A DNA stretch of 64,000 nucleotides, taken from positions 124,001 through 188,000 of the forward strand of contig NZ_PGFC01000002.1 of NCBI RefSeq assembly GCF_002797875.1, given 5' to 3'. The notes beneath the pieces were generated by a model that saw only the letters and a list, made by a program, of their open reading frames with translations, did no database searches and was not told the DNA's origin. The stretch comes from Pseudoscardovia suis. GTDB lineage: Bacteria; Actinomycetota; Actinomycetes; Actinomycetales; Bifidobacteriaceae. Shown one piece after another: positions 34,880 through 43,795 of the stretch. Position 1 is the stretch's first letter. Every line of letters starts with the position of its first letter. A program made the translations under genes and the position numbers.

Positions 34880-35028
34880 GGGTTGTTACTCGGCCAGAGG
34901 CAAGACCTGGGACGCGCGAAGCATTGTGCTTCAAGCAACGCCATTCGGCATTGCTTGCGAGACATTGGCTTTGTGGTGTCTTCGTAGCATTCGAAGCATC
35001 GTGCGCATCCCAGGTCTTTTTGTTTTTT
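34880..35028 (+). ncRNA. LicT/BglG-type RAT antiterminator overlapping a terminator
   Basis: RAT element at 34880-34908, reading GGGTTGTTACT, a short loop, then AGGCAAGACCT: the canonical layout of LicT/SacY/BglG targets. Its 3-prime half (34902-34908) is also the start of the left terminator arm (34902-34917), which pairs over 16 bp with one mismatch to 35003-35018 and is followed by T runs to 35028. The two structures are therefore mutually exclusive. The terminator loop of about 85 nt holds smaller hairpins. The downstream gene is the EII, and a LicT-type protein is encoded right after it. Confidence 0.92.
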
Positions 35029-35073
35029 AGCCGGTTTCCCTGCCCCGTCCCATTTAAGTCAAGGGAGATTCAC

Positions 35074-37224
35074 ATGGGCAAGAACCAGGAATCTGCGAAG
35101 GCGATAGTCAAGGGCGTCGGCGGTGTAAACAACATCAAGATGCTCACGCATTGCGCTACCCGACTTCGTTTCACGTTGGGCAGCACTGACAAGGTCGATG
35201 TGCCGGCGCTGGAGGCAACCAAGGGGGTGCTGGCTGTTGTCAAGCAGTCGGACACCGCGTTGCAGGTCGTCATCGGCGGTGGCGTCGAGCAGTTCTACGA
35301 CGAGATCATGTCGCTGCCTGAAATGGCGAATGTCAAGGGCGGCGAAGTCGAGGACGACGCTGACAGCGAGCTGACGAACGATCAGGTCAAGGCGCAGGAA
35401 CGCGCCAAGACCAAGGGCAAGAACAAGTGGGTGGATTCGTTCTTCGAGTTCCTCTCCGATTCGTTCCGCCCGATCATCGGCGTGCTTCTGGGCGCATCGC
35501 TCATCATCGCCATCATCAATGTGCTCATCGCATGCCATGTGGTCAGCAACGAGACACAGTCTCCGACGATGCTGTTCTGCAGGGCGATGTACCGCGGCGT
35601 GTTCTACTTCCTGCCGATCATGATCGCTTACAACGGCGCCAAGAAGCTCAAGGTGGATCCGTGGGTGGGCGCCGCCATCATGGGCGCTGTTATGACCCCC
35701 GAGTTCTTGGCGTTGGCTGACCCGGTCAAGTACGCGTCCATATTCTCCACGACTGACGGGCAGAATGCCGCTCAGTCCGCGCTCAACTGCGTGACGAACT
35801 CCACTCTGGGCACCGATTCGTGCACCACGCAGGTGTTCGGCATCACGATGCAGCTCAACGACTACTCCGGCAACGTGTTCGTGCCGTTGCTCATGGTCGC
35901 CGTGCTCGCCCTGATTTACAAGGGCCTGCAGCGCATCATCCCCAACTCCGTGCAACTCGTGTTCGTGCCGTTCCTCTCCATGCTCGTCATGATCCCGATC
36001 ACCGCTTTCATCATTGGCCCGATCGGCGTGTGGCTGGGCAATGGCTTGGGCATCGGCCTCGCATGGATGAACACCAACGCACCGTTCGTGTTCGCAATCC
36101 TCATTCCTATGCTGTATCCGTTCCTCGTGCCGCTGGGTCTGCATTGGCCGCTTAACGCCCTGATGCTCATGAACATCGACACGATGGGCTACGACTTCAT
36201 CCAAGGCCCGATGGGCACCTGGAACTTCGCCTGCTTCGGCGCCACGCTCGGCGTGCTCATCATCGCCATCCGCGAAAAGGACACGCAGATGAAAGAAACC
36301 GCAGGCGGCGCTCTCGCTGCCGGCCTGCTCGGCGGTGTCTCCGAGCCTTCCCTCTACGGCATCCACCTTCGTTACAAGAACGTGTACAAGCGCATGCTCG
36401 TCGGCTGCTTCGCAGGCGGTCTCAGCATCGCCATCCTCGGCTGGCTCTTCCCGGCGACGCTCGCCAACGGCCAGGTTGTGCGCGGCGTGACGACCACGGC
36501 ATTCGCCTTCACCTCGCTGCTCACCATCCCGGTGTTCAACCAGATGTGGGTCTACGCCATCTCCATCGCTATCGCATTCGTGGTCTCTGCAGTGCTCGTT
36601 GCCACGCTTGACTACCGCACCCCGGAGCAGAAGGCCGAAGCCCATGCACGCATCGCTCGCGAGCAGTCCAAGGCATCCGGTGCCGCTCCCGCCGCAGCTC
36701 CAGCTGCGACTGCCACTGCTGTGAAGGCTGCTCCCAAGGCCGCTCCGGCTCAGGACGCTGCAGTTGCGACGAACGAGATCCTCGCTCCGATTGCCGGCCA
36801 TGCCGTCACCTTGGAGGAGACCGGTGACGCGGTCTTCTCGTCGAAGGCACTGGGCGAAGGCCTGGGCATTGCTGACCCGAAGGATTCGAAGGTCGTCGCC
36901 CCGGTGGCTGGCGTGCTCAAGACCGTTGCCAAGACGGGCCATGCCTACGGCATCAAGACCGATGATGGTGTTGAGGTGCTTGTGCACATCGGCATCGATA
37001 CGGTTAAGATGAACGGAGAGGGATTCACCGTCGCGGTCACGAAAGGGCAGCGTGTCAATGCCGGTGATCTCCTTGCCACCGTTGATTTCGACAAGGTTGC
37101 TGCAGCCGGTCACCCGACCGTGACCGTGATGACCGTGACGAACACCAAGAAGCTCGCCGCCGTCACGCCGCACACCGGCATCGATGTCGCCGCTGGCGAT
37201 GCCGTGATTGACATCGCGCATTGA
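35074..37224 (+). CDS. PTS EIIBCA permease, Glc/Bgl superfamily
   Basis: 716-residue sugar phosphotransferase permease with order B-C-A, as in BglF. EIIB begins AKAIVKGVGGVNNI and has the phosphocysteine in THCATRLRF at residue 28. EIIC spans roughly residues 115-510 with about ten helices. An Ala/Pro/Lys-rich linker (about 530-570) leads to EIIA, with the active histidine in VEVLVHIGIDTVKMNG. AAGGGAG precedes the ATG at 35074. Sugar specificity (glucose, beta-glucoside or sucrose) cannot be decided from sequence; a glucose-specific PTS is known in Bifidobacterium longum, so glucose is plausible. Its leader is the RAT/terminator above. Confidence 0.93.
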   Translation: MGKNQESAKAIVKGVGGVNNIKMLTHCATRLRFTLGSTDKVDVPALEATKGVLAVVKQSDTALQVVIGGGVEQFYDEIMSLPEMANVKGGEVEDDADSELTNDQVKAQERAKTKGKNKWVDSFFEFLSDSFRPIIGVLLGASLIIAIINVLIACHVVSNETQSPTMLFCRAMYRGVFYFLPIMIAYNGAKKLKVDPWVGAAIMGAVMTPEFLALADPVKYASIFSTTDGQNAAQSALNCVTNSTLGTDSCTTQVFGITMQLNDYSGNVFVPLLMVAVLALIYKGLQRIIPNSVQLVFVPFLSMLVMIPITAFIIGPIGVWLGNGLGIGLAWMNTNAPFVFAILIPMLYPFLVPLGLHWPLNALMLMNIDTMGYDFIQGPMGTWNFACFGATLGVLIIAIREKDTQMKETAGGALAAGLLGGVSEPSLYGIHLRYKNVYKRMLVGCFAGGLSIAILGWLFPATLANGQVVRGVTTTAFAFTSLLTIPVFNQMWVYAISIAIAFVVSAVLVATLDYRTPEQKAEAHARIAREQSKASGAAPAAAPAATATAVKAAPKAAPAQDAAVATNEILAPIAGHAVTLEETGDAVFSSKALGEGLGIADPKDSKVVAPVAGVLKTVAKTGHAYGIKTDDGVEVLVHIGIDTVKMNGEGFTVAVTKGQRVNAGDLLATVDFDKVAAAGHPTVTVMTVTNTKKLAAVTPHTGIDVAAGDAVIDIAH

Positions 37225-37280
37225 AATCGGTTGACCCATCCGGATTCCATGCGCGGCCTGTCCAAGGAAGTGCAGGGAAG

Positions 37281-38156
37281 ATGGTAGGTCAACAGCATGA
37301 AGACATGAAGGTGCTACGTGTGTTCAACAACAACGTGGTGCTTGCCCACAGGACTGGATCAGACGAGGAAGTGATCCTCACCGGTCGCGGCTTGGGATTC
37401 CAAGCCCGGCCGGGTGATCTGGTCGACATGAACAAGGTCATTCGCACCTTCGTGCCTTCCCAAGGGCGCGACCCCGACCACGTCGCACAGATGCTGGCAG
37501 GGATTCCGCCCGAGATAATTCAAATCGTCTCCGACAGCCTCGCACCTGCAGGATTGCAGCAGATGGCGCAGGACAGTCCGTCGCTCGTGGTGGCGCTCGC
37601 CGATCACACGGAGGGTGCCATCCAGCGTCAGGAGCGGGGAATCAACGTGGAATATCCGCTGCAAGGAGAAGTCGAGAACCTGTATCCCGGCGAATACGCC
37701 CAGGGAAAAGCGTTCATCGACGCTCTCAACAAGCAGCTGGATAATCCGATTCCTGCGCAGGAGGCGGTTGCAATTGCGTTGCATCTTGTGAGCTCGGGTT
37801 TCGCAAACGGAGACCTGACCTACACCTACCAGATGACGGGAGTCATCGAGCAGGTGCTCGCGATAATCGAAGAAAGCTTTGGCGTGCGCCTTGATCGCAG
37901 TTCAGTCAACGTAGCGAGGTTCATCACTCATATGCGTTACCTGTTCGTGCGGATTTACCAAGGCAAGCAGCTTCATGAAGAACCATCACCGGTCGTGGAG
38001 GCCATTCGGGAATCCTTCCCCGAGGCGCTGCGATGCGCCGATGACTGTGCGGCCGTGATAGGGCTGAGGCTCGGCTCTGAGCTTTCGGCTGACGAAGAGT
38101 CATACATGACGCTTCATATCGCGAGGGTCGTCGGGGACGCGAAGGCGTCTCGCTGA
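37281..38156 (+). CDS. LicT/BglG-family transcriptional antiterminator
   Basis: 291-residue RNA-binding regulator. The co-antiterminator domain (about residues 9-60, VLRVFNNNVVLAHR) binds RAT, and two PRD domains follow. PRD1 has the histidines in LADHTEG and ALHLVSSGF, and PRD2 those in FITHMRYLFVR and MTLHIARV. These are phosphorylated by HPr or EII, so activity tracks sugar flux. The start at 37281 has AAGGAAG about 10 nt upstream; an internal ATG at 37305 is an alternative. It lies between the EII and ptsH and acts on the leader at 34880, a self-contained switch. Confidence 0.93.
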   Translation: MVGQQHEDMKVLRVFNNNVVLAHRTGSDEEVILTGRGLGFQARPGDLVDMNKVIRTFVPSQGRDPDHVAQMLAGIPPEIIQIVSDSLAPAGLQQMAQDSPSLVVALADHTEGAIQRQERGINVEYPLQGEVENLYPGEYAQGKAFIDALNKQLDNPIPAQEAVAIALHLVSSGFANGDLTYTYQMTGVIEQVLAIIEESFGVRLDRSSVNVARFITHMRYLFVRIYQGKQLHEEPSPVVEAIRESFPEALRCADDCAAVIGLRLGSELSADEESYMTLHIARVVGDAKASR

Positions 38157-38475
38157 GGTCGCCTTCGGCAGGTCGGTGTTGATGCCGTCGCCGGTGGGTA
38201 ACCGCCGCGTGCGTGAGGCGATGAATCGGGCATGAGACCATGTCACACATGGAAAACCGGACATTGATTCGGTTGACATGACCATCGCGGGCATAACACC
38301 CGTGTTGCGAACATGCATGAGTCCATGGCCGGGACGATGCAACGGTGAACATTGCATAACTGAACAAACCACATAGATTTTGGCGCTGGCGCAGGGGAAT
38401 GCGCCGCGCTGGATCGCACCCCACTTGGCGTGCGATGGGACGCTGGCAATCGCCAGCCTTATGAAAGGAACCCTC
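38157..38475 (+). promoter_or_regulatory. Control region upstream of ptsH
   Basis: A 319-bp gap without a supported gene. Two promoter candidates are seen: TTGACA at 38273-38278 with TAACAC at 38294-38299 (15 bp, short), and TTGCAT at 38352-38357 with TAGATT at 38374-38379 (16 bp). Separate transcription of ptsHI from the EII-licT pair is therefore likely. Confidence 0.4.
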
Positions 38476-38742
38476 ATGATTACTCGTACTGCTGTTATCG
38501 GTGCTTCCGTTGGCCTTCACGCTCGTCCGGCGGCTCTGTTCGCTCAGGCAGTGGATGACAAGGGCATCGACGTGACGATGGAGTTCAACGGCGAGGAAGC
38601 CGACGCCTCCAGCGCTCTGGAAATCATGACGCTCGGCGTCAAGGGCGGCGACACCGTCACCATTTCCACCGACGATGATTCTGCAGACGCAGCCATGGAT
38701 GAGCTCGCCCAGATGCTGACCCGCGACCTGGACGCGGAGTAA
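38476..38742 (+). CDS. ptsH: Phosphocarrier protein HPr
   Basis: 88-residue PTS carrier passing phosphate from Enzyme I to EIIA. His15 is in GLHARPAALF, and the regulatory Ser46 position is a serine (ASSALEIM). No HPr kinase is in the window, so Ser46 regulation is unproven. GAAAGGA lies 8 nt before the ATG. It is cotranscribed with ptsI, 14 nt downstream. Confidence 0.96.
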   Translation: MITRTAVIGASVGLHARPAALFAQAVDDKGIDVTMEFNGEEADASSALEIMTLGVKGGDTVTISTDDDSADAAMDELAQMLTRDLDAE

Positions 38743-38756
38743 ACGGACGGCGCAAC

Positions 38757-40451
38757 ATGACTAGCGAACACAAGGTTCTTCATGGCATTGGCGTGTGCGC
38801 AGGCACCGCTTCCGGTCCGGTCGCTTTCGTTGCGGAAGCCCCCGGCGTGGACGAAGCGGAGCCCAAGTGCACCGATGTCGATGCGGCAGTTGCCAAGCTC
38901 GACGAGGCGCGTGATGCCGTCGTGGCGCAGCTCAAGGCGCGTGCCGACAAGGCAACCGACGAAAAGTCCAAGGGTGTGCTGGGCGCAACCGCTCAGATGG
39001 CTGCGGACAAGGGCTTGTACAAGAACATCGTCAAGCGCCTCAAGGCTGGCGACGGCATGACCCACGCAGTGGCGGGTGCTGCCAGCGATTACGCTGCCAA
39101 ACTCGCCAAGCTGGGCGGTTACTTCGCCGAGCGTGTGACGGACGTCAACGATGTGCGTGATCGTCTCATCGCACAGCTGCGTGGCCTGCCCGCACCGGGT
39201 GTGCCCGACATCACGACCCCGGTGATTGTGGTCGCTCGCGACCTGGCTCCTGCCGAGACCGCGACGCTCCACCCGGGCAGCGTGCTGGGCATCATCACCC
39301 AAGAGGGCGGTCCCACGAGCCACACGGCAATCCTTGCCGCGCAGCTCGGCATCCCCTGCTCCGTCAAGACGAAGGGCGCGCTTGACGCCATCGCTCCTGA
39401 CGACACCGTGGCCCTCGATGGTGGTGTGGGCGAAGTCATCGTCTCCCCGACGGATGAGGAAGTCTCCCAGCTCAAGGACCGTGCCGAGCGCCGCGCTCGC
39501 GCGCTCGCCGGCTCCAGCGGCCAAGGCTCCACCCGTGATGGCCACCGCGTGGCATTGCTCGCCAACATCGGCACCGTGGATGACGCTCTCAACGCCGCGA
39601 AGTTCGACCTCGAAGGCTCCGGCCTGTTCCGTTCCGAGTTCCTCTTCCTCGGCCGCGACGAAGCTCCGACCGTCGAAGAGCAGACCGACACCTACACGAA
39701 GGTCCTCAATGCCTTTGGCAAGGATCGTCACGTTGTGGTGCGCACGCTCGACGCCGGCGCCGACAAGCCGCTCAAGTTCGCCAACCAGGAGCATGAGGAC
39801 AATCCGGCCCTTGGTGTGCGCGGTCTGCGCCTCGGCATGCGCCGTGTTGACCTGCTCGACACCCAGCTGCAGGCGCTCGCCAACGCTTACAAGGCGACCG
39901 GCGGCGACCTGTGGGTCATGGCCCCGATGGTCTCCACCGTGGATGAGGCCGAATGGTTCGCCACCAAGGCGCGCTCCTATGGCCTGCCCAAGGTGGGTGT
40001 CATGGTCGAGGTGCCGGCTGCTGCAATTCGCTCCGCACAGATTCTGTCGGTCGTGGACTTCTGCTCCATCGGCACGAACGATCTGTCGCAGTACACAATG
40101 GCAGCCGACCGCTTGAACGGTGAGCTCGCCAACCTGCTCACTCCGTGGCAGCCTGCGGTGCTTCACATGATCAAGGCCGCGTGCGACGGTGGCGCTGCGA
40201 CCGGCAAGCATGTGGGTGTGTGCGGCGAAGCCGGTGGTGATCCGCTCATGGCTCTGGTGCTCGCTGGACTTGGCGTGCAGTCGCTGTCGATGGCCCCCAC
40301 CAAGGTCAACGCTGTGCGCGCCGCCCTGCGTTTGCACGACTTCAGCACGTGCCAGCAGATGGCCGCCTACGCGCTCGACGCCCGCACGGCAGAGGATGCC
40401 CGCAAGGCTGTCATCGCGCTGGCCGACCCGACGCTGCTCGACCTGCTGTGA
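38757..40451 (+). CDS. ptsI: PTS Enzyme I
   Basis: 564-residue phosphoenolpyruvate-protein phosphotransferase that starts the relay to HPr. The phosphohistidine is in GGPTSHTAILA near residue 190. The C-terminal PEP-binding barrel contains EFLFLGRD-type and FCSIGTNDLSQYTMA blocks and the catalytic cysteine region GVCGEAGG. The N-terminal HGIGVCAGTASGPV opening is standard. With ptsH and the EII locus it makes a complete PTS in one stretch. Confidence 0.96.
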   Translation: MTSEHKVLHGIGVCAGTASGPVAFVAEAPGVDEAEPKCTDVDAAVAKLDEARDAVVAQLKARADKATDEKSKGVLGATAQMAADKGLYKNIVKRLKAGDGMTHAVAGAASDYAAKLAKLGGYFAERVTDVNDVRDRLIAQLRGLPAPGVPDITTPVIVVARDLAPAETATLHPGSVLGIITQEGGPTSHTAILAAQLGIPCSVKTKGALDAIAPDDTVALDGGVGEVIVSPTDEEVSQLKDRAERRARALAGSSGQGSTRDGHRVALLANIGTVDDALNAAKFDLEGSGLFRSEFLFLGRDEAPTVEEQTDTYTKVLNAFGKDRHVVVRTLDAGADKPLKFANQEHEDNPALGVRGLRLGMRRVDLLDTQLQALANAYKATGGDLWVMAPMVSTVDEAEWFATKARSYGLPKVGVMVEVPAAAIRSAQILSVVDFCSIGTNDLSQYTMAADRLNGELANLLTPWQPAVLHMIKAACDGGAATGKHVGVCGEAGGDPLMALVLAGLGVQSLSMAPTKVNAVRAALRLHDFSTCQQMAAYALDARTAEDARKAVIALADPTLLDLL

Positions 40452-40573
40452 GGCATGCCCTGATGCTCTGATGCTCTGATGTCCCGATGCGCTGCTGCGC
40501 TGACGGCTGGCTGCAAATGCCAGCTGCGTTGGTGACAGAAGCGCTGACGGCATCGGCGGCATCGGACGGATAT

Positions 40574-40623
40574 GGATATGGTGAGGCCCCGGGACCTTAA
40601 CGCCCCGGGGCCTCACCATATCC
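40574..40623. terminator. Perfect 20-bp hairpin after ptsI
   Basis: Arms 40574-40593 and 40604-40623 are exact reverse complements with a 10-nt loop, in the gap between convergent ptsI and serS. No T run follows, but the stem is very GC-rich. Confidence 0.75.
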
Positions 40624-40676
40624 ATTCACTGTCTTGTTGCTATCTGCAATCGTCAGACGGCAACAAGACAGTGAAT
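40624..40676. terminator. Perfect 17-bp hairpin before serS end
   Basis: Arms 40624-40640 and 40660-40676 match exactly, with a 19-nt loop. It abuts the preceding 20-bp hairpin, so two perfect palindromes stand back to back, probably one per strand. Confidence 0.7.
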
Positions 40677-40692
40677 GCGGCGCCTGTTTATC

Positions 40693-41976
40693 TCACGCTT
40701 CCCATGCGTGGGGTTCGATGACCTCAAGGCCGCCCATGTAGGGACGCATGGCCTTCGGCACATCGATGGAGCCATCCGGATTCTGGTGGTTCTCAAGGAT
40801 TGCAACGAGCCAACGGGTGGTTGCAAGCGTGCCGTTAAGCGTGGCGACCGGACGGGTGCCGTCCTCGGTGCGCTCGCGGATGTTGAGGCGGCGTGCTTGG
40901 TATTCGGTGCAGTTCGACGTGGACGTCAGCTCGCGGTAGCGGTTCTGCGTAGGCACCCATGCCTCGCAATCGAACTTGCGGGCAGCGGATGCGCCCAGAT
41001 CGCCTGCGGCGGTGTCGATGATGCGATAGGGGACCTCGACCTTGCCCAGCATCTCCTGCTCCATGGCAAGCAGCTGCTGATGCTGGTCGCGGGAATCCTC
41101 CTGCTTGCAGTAGACGAACATCTCCACTTTGTCGAACTGGTGCACACGGATGATGCCCATCGTATCCTTGCCGGCTGCGCCAGCCTCGCGGCGATAGCAG
41201 CTGGACCAACCGCAGTAGCGCAGCGGCCCCTTGGACAGGTCAAGGATCTCATCGGCGTGCATGCCGGCGAGAGCCACTTCGGACGTGCCGACGAGATACT
41301 GGTCATCGGGCTCGCGCAGACGGTAAATCTCGTCTGCGTGGGAGTTCAGGAAGCCGGTGCCCGCCATTGCCTCGGGGCGCACCAGCGTCGGGGTAATCGT
41401 CGGGATGAAGCCATGCTCCACCGCTTGGTCAACCGCCATCGTGAGCATGGCGATCTCCATGCGGGCCACATCGCCACGCAGGAAGTAGAAGCGCGATCCG
41501 GAAACCTTCACGCCGCGCTTCATGTCGATTCCCGCTACGCCTTCGCCCAGCTCAAGATGGTTCTTGGGCTCGAAACCTTCGGCGGCGAAATCACGGATCG
41601 TGCCGACCTTCTTGACGACGACGTAATCATCCTCGCCGCCCTCAGGAGCCTCAGGCTCCACGATGTTGGACAGCTTCCACATCGCGGTCGTGTATTCCGC
41701 GGACGCCTTGTCAGCGGCTTCCTTGTATTCGGAGACCTTCGCAGAGAGTTCCTTCGTCTGAGCGATGATGGCGGCCTTCTGATCGGCGGGGGCGGAAGCG
41801 ACCTTCTTACCCATTTCCTTTTGCTCGGCGCGCGCTGCCTCGAACTGGCGCAGCGATTCACGGCGGGCTTCGTCGGAGGAGAGGACTTCGTCGACGAGCT
41901 CCACGGACTCTCCGCGCTTACGCTGGGAATCCTTGACGATATCCGCATGTTCGCGAATGAAATTGATATCAAGCAT
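40693..41976 (-). CDS. serS: Serine--tRNA ligase
   Basis: 427-residue class II synthetase. The N-terminal coiled-coil arm spans about residues 30-105 (KRGESVELVDEVL, then QKAAIIAQTKELSAKVSEY). Motif 2 is seen as CYRREAGAAGKDTMGIIRVHQF, and motif 3 as NGTLATTRWLVAILEN. The tRNA it charges is represented nearby by tRNA-Ser at 43553. A GGAG ribosome site sits upstream of the ATG. Confidence 0.96.
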   Translation of the reverse strand: MLDINFIREHADIVKDSQRKRGESVELVDEVLSSDEARRESLRQFEAARAEQKEMGKKVASAPADQKAAIIAQTKELSAKVSEYKEAADKASAEYTTAMWKLSNIVEPEAPEGGEDDYVVVKKVGTIRDFAAEGFEPKNHLELGEGVAGIDMKRGVKVSGSRFYFLRGDVARMEIAMLTMAVDQAVEHGFIPTITPTLVRPEAMAGTGFLNSHADEIYRLREPDDQYLVGTSEVALAGMHADEILDLSKGPLRYCGWSSCYRREAGAAGKDTMGIIRVHQFDKVEMFVYCKQEDSRDQHQQLLAMEQEMLGKVEVPYRIIDTAAGDLGASAARKFDCEAWVPTQNRYRELTSTSNCTEYQARRLNIRERTEDGTRPVATLNGTLATTRWLVAILENHQNPDGSIDVPKAMRPYMGGLEVIEPHAWEA

Positions 41977-42170
41977 GACTCCAAGTTATCGTGTTTGCCC
42001 GACATGGGAGGGAGTCTGAACGAGCGGTGGAACGGTCGCGGTAGCCTTATGCGCATGGAGCGCAAGAATCGCGCATTGTCAGCAGAAATTGTCAGCATAA
42101 TATGGGCAAATTCTATGAAAATTATTCCGATTGTTTGGTCAAACCGCAGGTTGAGTGCACAATAATAGGT

Positions 42171-43349
42171 ATGCCCAGTCCTTGGAATGTCATCGTGCCC
42201 ATCGCAATCTGCATCGTCGCAGTGGTCGCCGTGGTGCTTCTTGTTCGAGCTTTGCGACGCCGACGTGTGGCGAAAGCCGCCCAAAGCCGTGCTGATGACA
42301 CCCGCGGATCCTACGCTTTCATCGTCAATCCGTCGAAGCCCGGCGCGGAGATGACCCGCACCTTCATCCAGGAATATTGCGCCGACCATGGCATCACCGA
42401 CCCCATTTTCATCGACACGAAGCTCGACAAGGATGGTTCGGTGTGTGCTCAGGAGGCGTTGGACCGCGGCGCCCAAGTGGTGGTTGCCTGTGGCGGCGAT
42501 GGCACCGTGCGCACCGTGGCGCAAACCATGGCTGGCAGCGGCCGCGCCATGGGAATCGTGCCCATCGGCACCGGCAACCTGTTTGCCCGCAATATCGGCG
42601 TGCCGCTGGGCGACCTTGAGGCGGCGATGGCGGTCGCCACGTCGCATGGTTCACGCACGGTGGATGCCGGATACCTGCAAATGCTGGATTCGCCGAATCC
42701 TGAATTCAAGCATCGCTTCCTGATTGTGGCAGGCGTGGGTTTCGACGCCGACATGATCGACGACACCGATCCCGAGCTCAAGAAAAGTATCAGTTGGATG
42801 GCGTACTTCGTGGGCGCGGTCAAGCATTTGTTCCAGCCCAAGGTGAAGGGGACCGTGCAGCTGGTGGATTCCAAGGGGCGCGTGCATGCACAGCCTGACC
42901 TGGAGTTCCGCACGGTCATGGCCGGCAATTGTGGGCAGATTCCTGGCTTTTCGCTCATGCCCGAAGCGCTGTTCGACGATGGGCTGCTTGATTTCGAGAT
43001 GATAGACACCAGCGGCGGCATGATCGGCTGGATGAATCTCTTCGGTGACGTGGTGCACCAGACCGTGGTGAAGAAGGCCAAGCAGAGCCCGTTCAGCGTG
43101 AGCTCCACGGTCGAGCAATTCCAAGGCATCGAGGCGACGGTGACGCTTAACACGCCGCAAACCGTGGAAGTGGATGGCGACATCTTGGGGCAGACGCGGT
43201 GCGTGCGCTTTGGCCTCGACCATCGCGGGCTGATCGTACGCGTGCCTGAGCTGCCTGAAGGTGATGTGACGGGAGTGATGCAACCCCTGACGCCCAGTGA
43301 TATCTCTGCCCTCAAGCGTCTGCACGGCGGTGAGTATGCATCCGCATGA
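42171..43349 (+). CDS. Diacylglycerol kinase-family lipid kinase
   Basis: 392 residues. An N-terminal helix (about residues 5-27) anchors the protein. The DAGK catalytic domain follows: FIVNPSKPGAE, then VVVACGGDGTVRTVAQTMAGSG and IPIGTGNLFARNIGVPL, the nucleotide-binding glycine loops of the DgkB/YegS group. It may recycle diacylglycerol or phosphorylate another lipid. TTGGTC at 42135-42140 and CACAAT at 42158-42163 (17 bp) end 7 nt before the ATG, so the mRNA is probably leaderless. The frame is open to 42102 but has no start signal there. It is divergent from serS. Confidence 0.88.
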   Translation: MPSPWNVIVPIAICIVAVVAVVLLVRALRRRRVAKAAQSRADDTRGSYAFIVNPSKPGAEMTRTFIQEYCADHGITDPIFIDTKLDKDGSVCAQEALDRGAQVVVACGGDGTVRTVAQTMAGSGRAMGIVPIGTGNLFARNIGVPLGDLEAAMAVATSHGSRTVDAGYLQMLDSPNPEFKHRFLIVAGVGFDADMIDDTDPELKKSISWMAYFVGAVKHLFQPKVKGTVQLVDSKGRVHAQPDLEFRTVMAGNCGQIPGFSLMPEALFDDGLLDFEMIDTSGGMIGWMNLFGDVVHQTVVKKAKQSPFSVSSTVEQFQGIEATVTLNTPQTVEVDGDILGQTRCVRFGLDHRGLIVRVPELPEGDVTGVMQPLTPSDISALKRLHGGEYASA

Positions 43350-43491
43350 TTCGCACGGGCTATCAGGCGCCATGTGACGGGCGACGATGGCGATGGGCGA
43401 CGATGGCGACGACAGCGGTAAGCGAGGTAAGCGAAATGAGCAGATGATGAAGCGAACAGAGTCGTCGTACTGAGTTCCGCGTGGCGCTGTG

Positions 43492-43497
43492 TATAAT
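43492..43497 (+). promoter_or_regulatory. -10 element of tRNA-Ser
   Basis: Consensus TATAAT 55 bp upstream of the tRNA. The -35 is not clear. Short direct repeats (GGGCGACGATGGCGA twice) lie at about 43379-43410. Confidence 0.45.
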
Positions 43498-43552
43498 CAA
43501 TACGTGTTTTGCGCTTGCCGGTGTGCATCCGGTGGGATTGCAAGACAATCAT

Positions 43553-43638
43553 GGACAGGTGTCCGAGCGGTCTAAGGAGACGGTCTTGAAAACCGTTGGG
43601 CGTAAGCCCCGCGAGTTCGAATCTCGCCCTGTCCGCCA
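43553..43638 (+). tRNA. tRNA-Ser (anticodon TGA)
   Basis: Acceptor stem GGACAGG pairs with CCTGTCC, the anticodon loop CTTGAAA gives TGA, and a long variable arm (TTGGGCGTAAGCCCC) marks a class II tRNA. The 3-prime CCA is encoded. The T-loop is GTTCGAATC. Confidence 0.96.
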
Positions 43639-43640
43639 TC

Positions 43641-43688
43641 AGGCTCTGTGAGCGGCGCTGGTTTCGGTGCCGCCCACAGAGCCTTTTC
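43641..43688 (+). terminator. tRNA-Ser terminator
   Basis: Long hairpin starting AGGCTCTGTG and closing CACAGAGCCT, followed by TTTTCGTTTTC, immediately after the tRNA. Confidence 0.88.
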
Positions 43689-43795
43689 GTTTTCAGGTGT
43701 GCCCCGGCGGATGTATGGGTTCCAGGCGGTGCGGTGCGCTGCATTCGGGGATTGCCGTGTCTGCGCCAGGGTGAGGCCCGCCGCAGACGGGGTAA

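Noticed and set aside
35059-37239. 726-codon open frame opposite the PTS EII
   Set aside because: His/Asp/Gly-rich shadow of a membrane protein gene; it would also read through the EII ribosome site.
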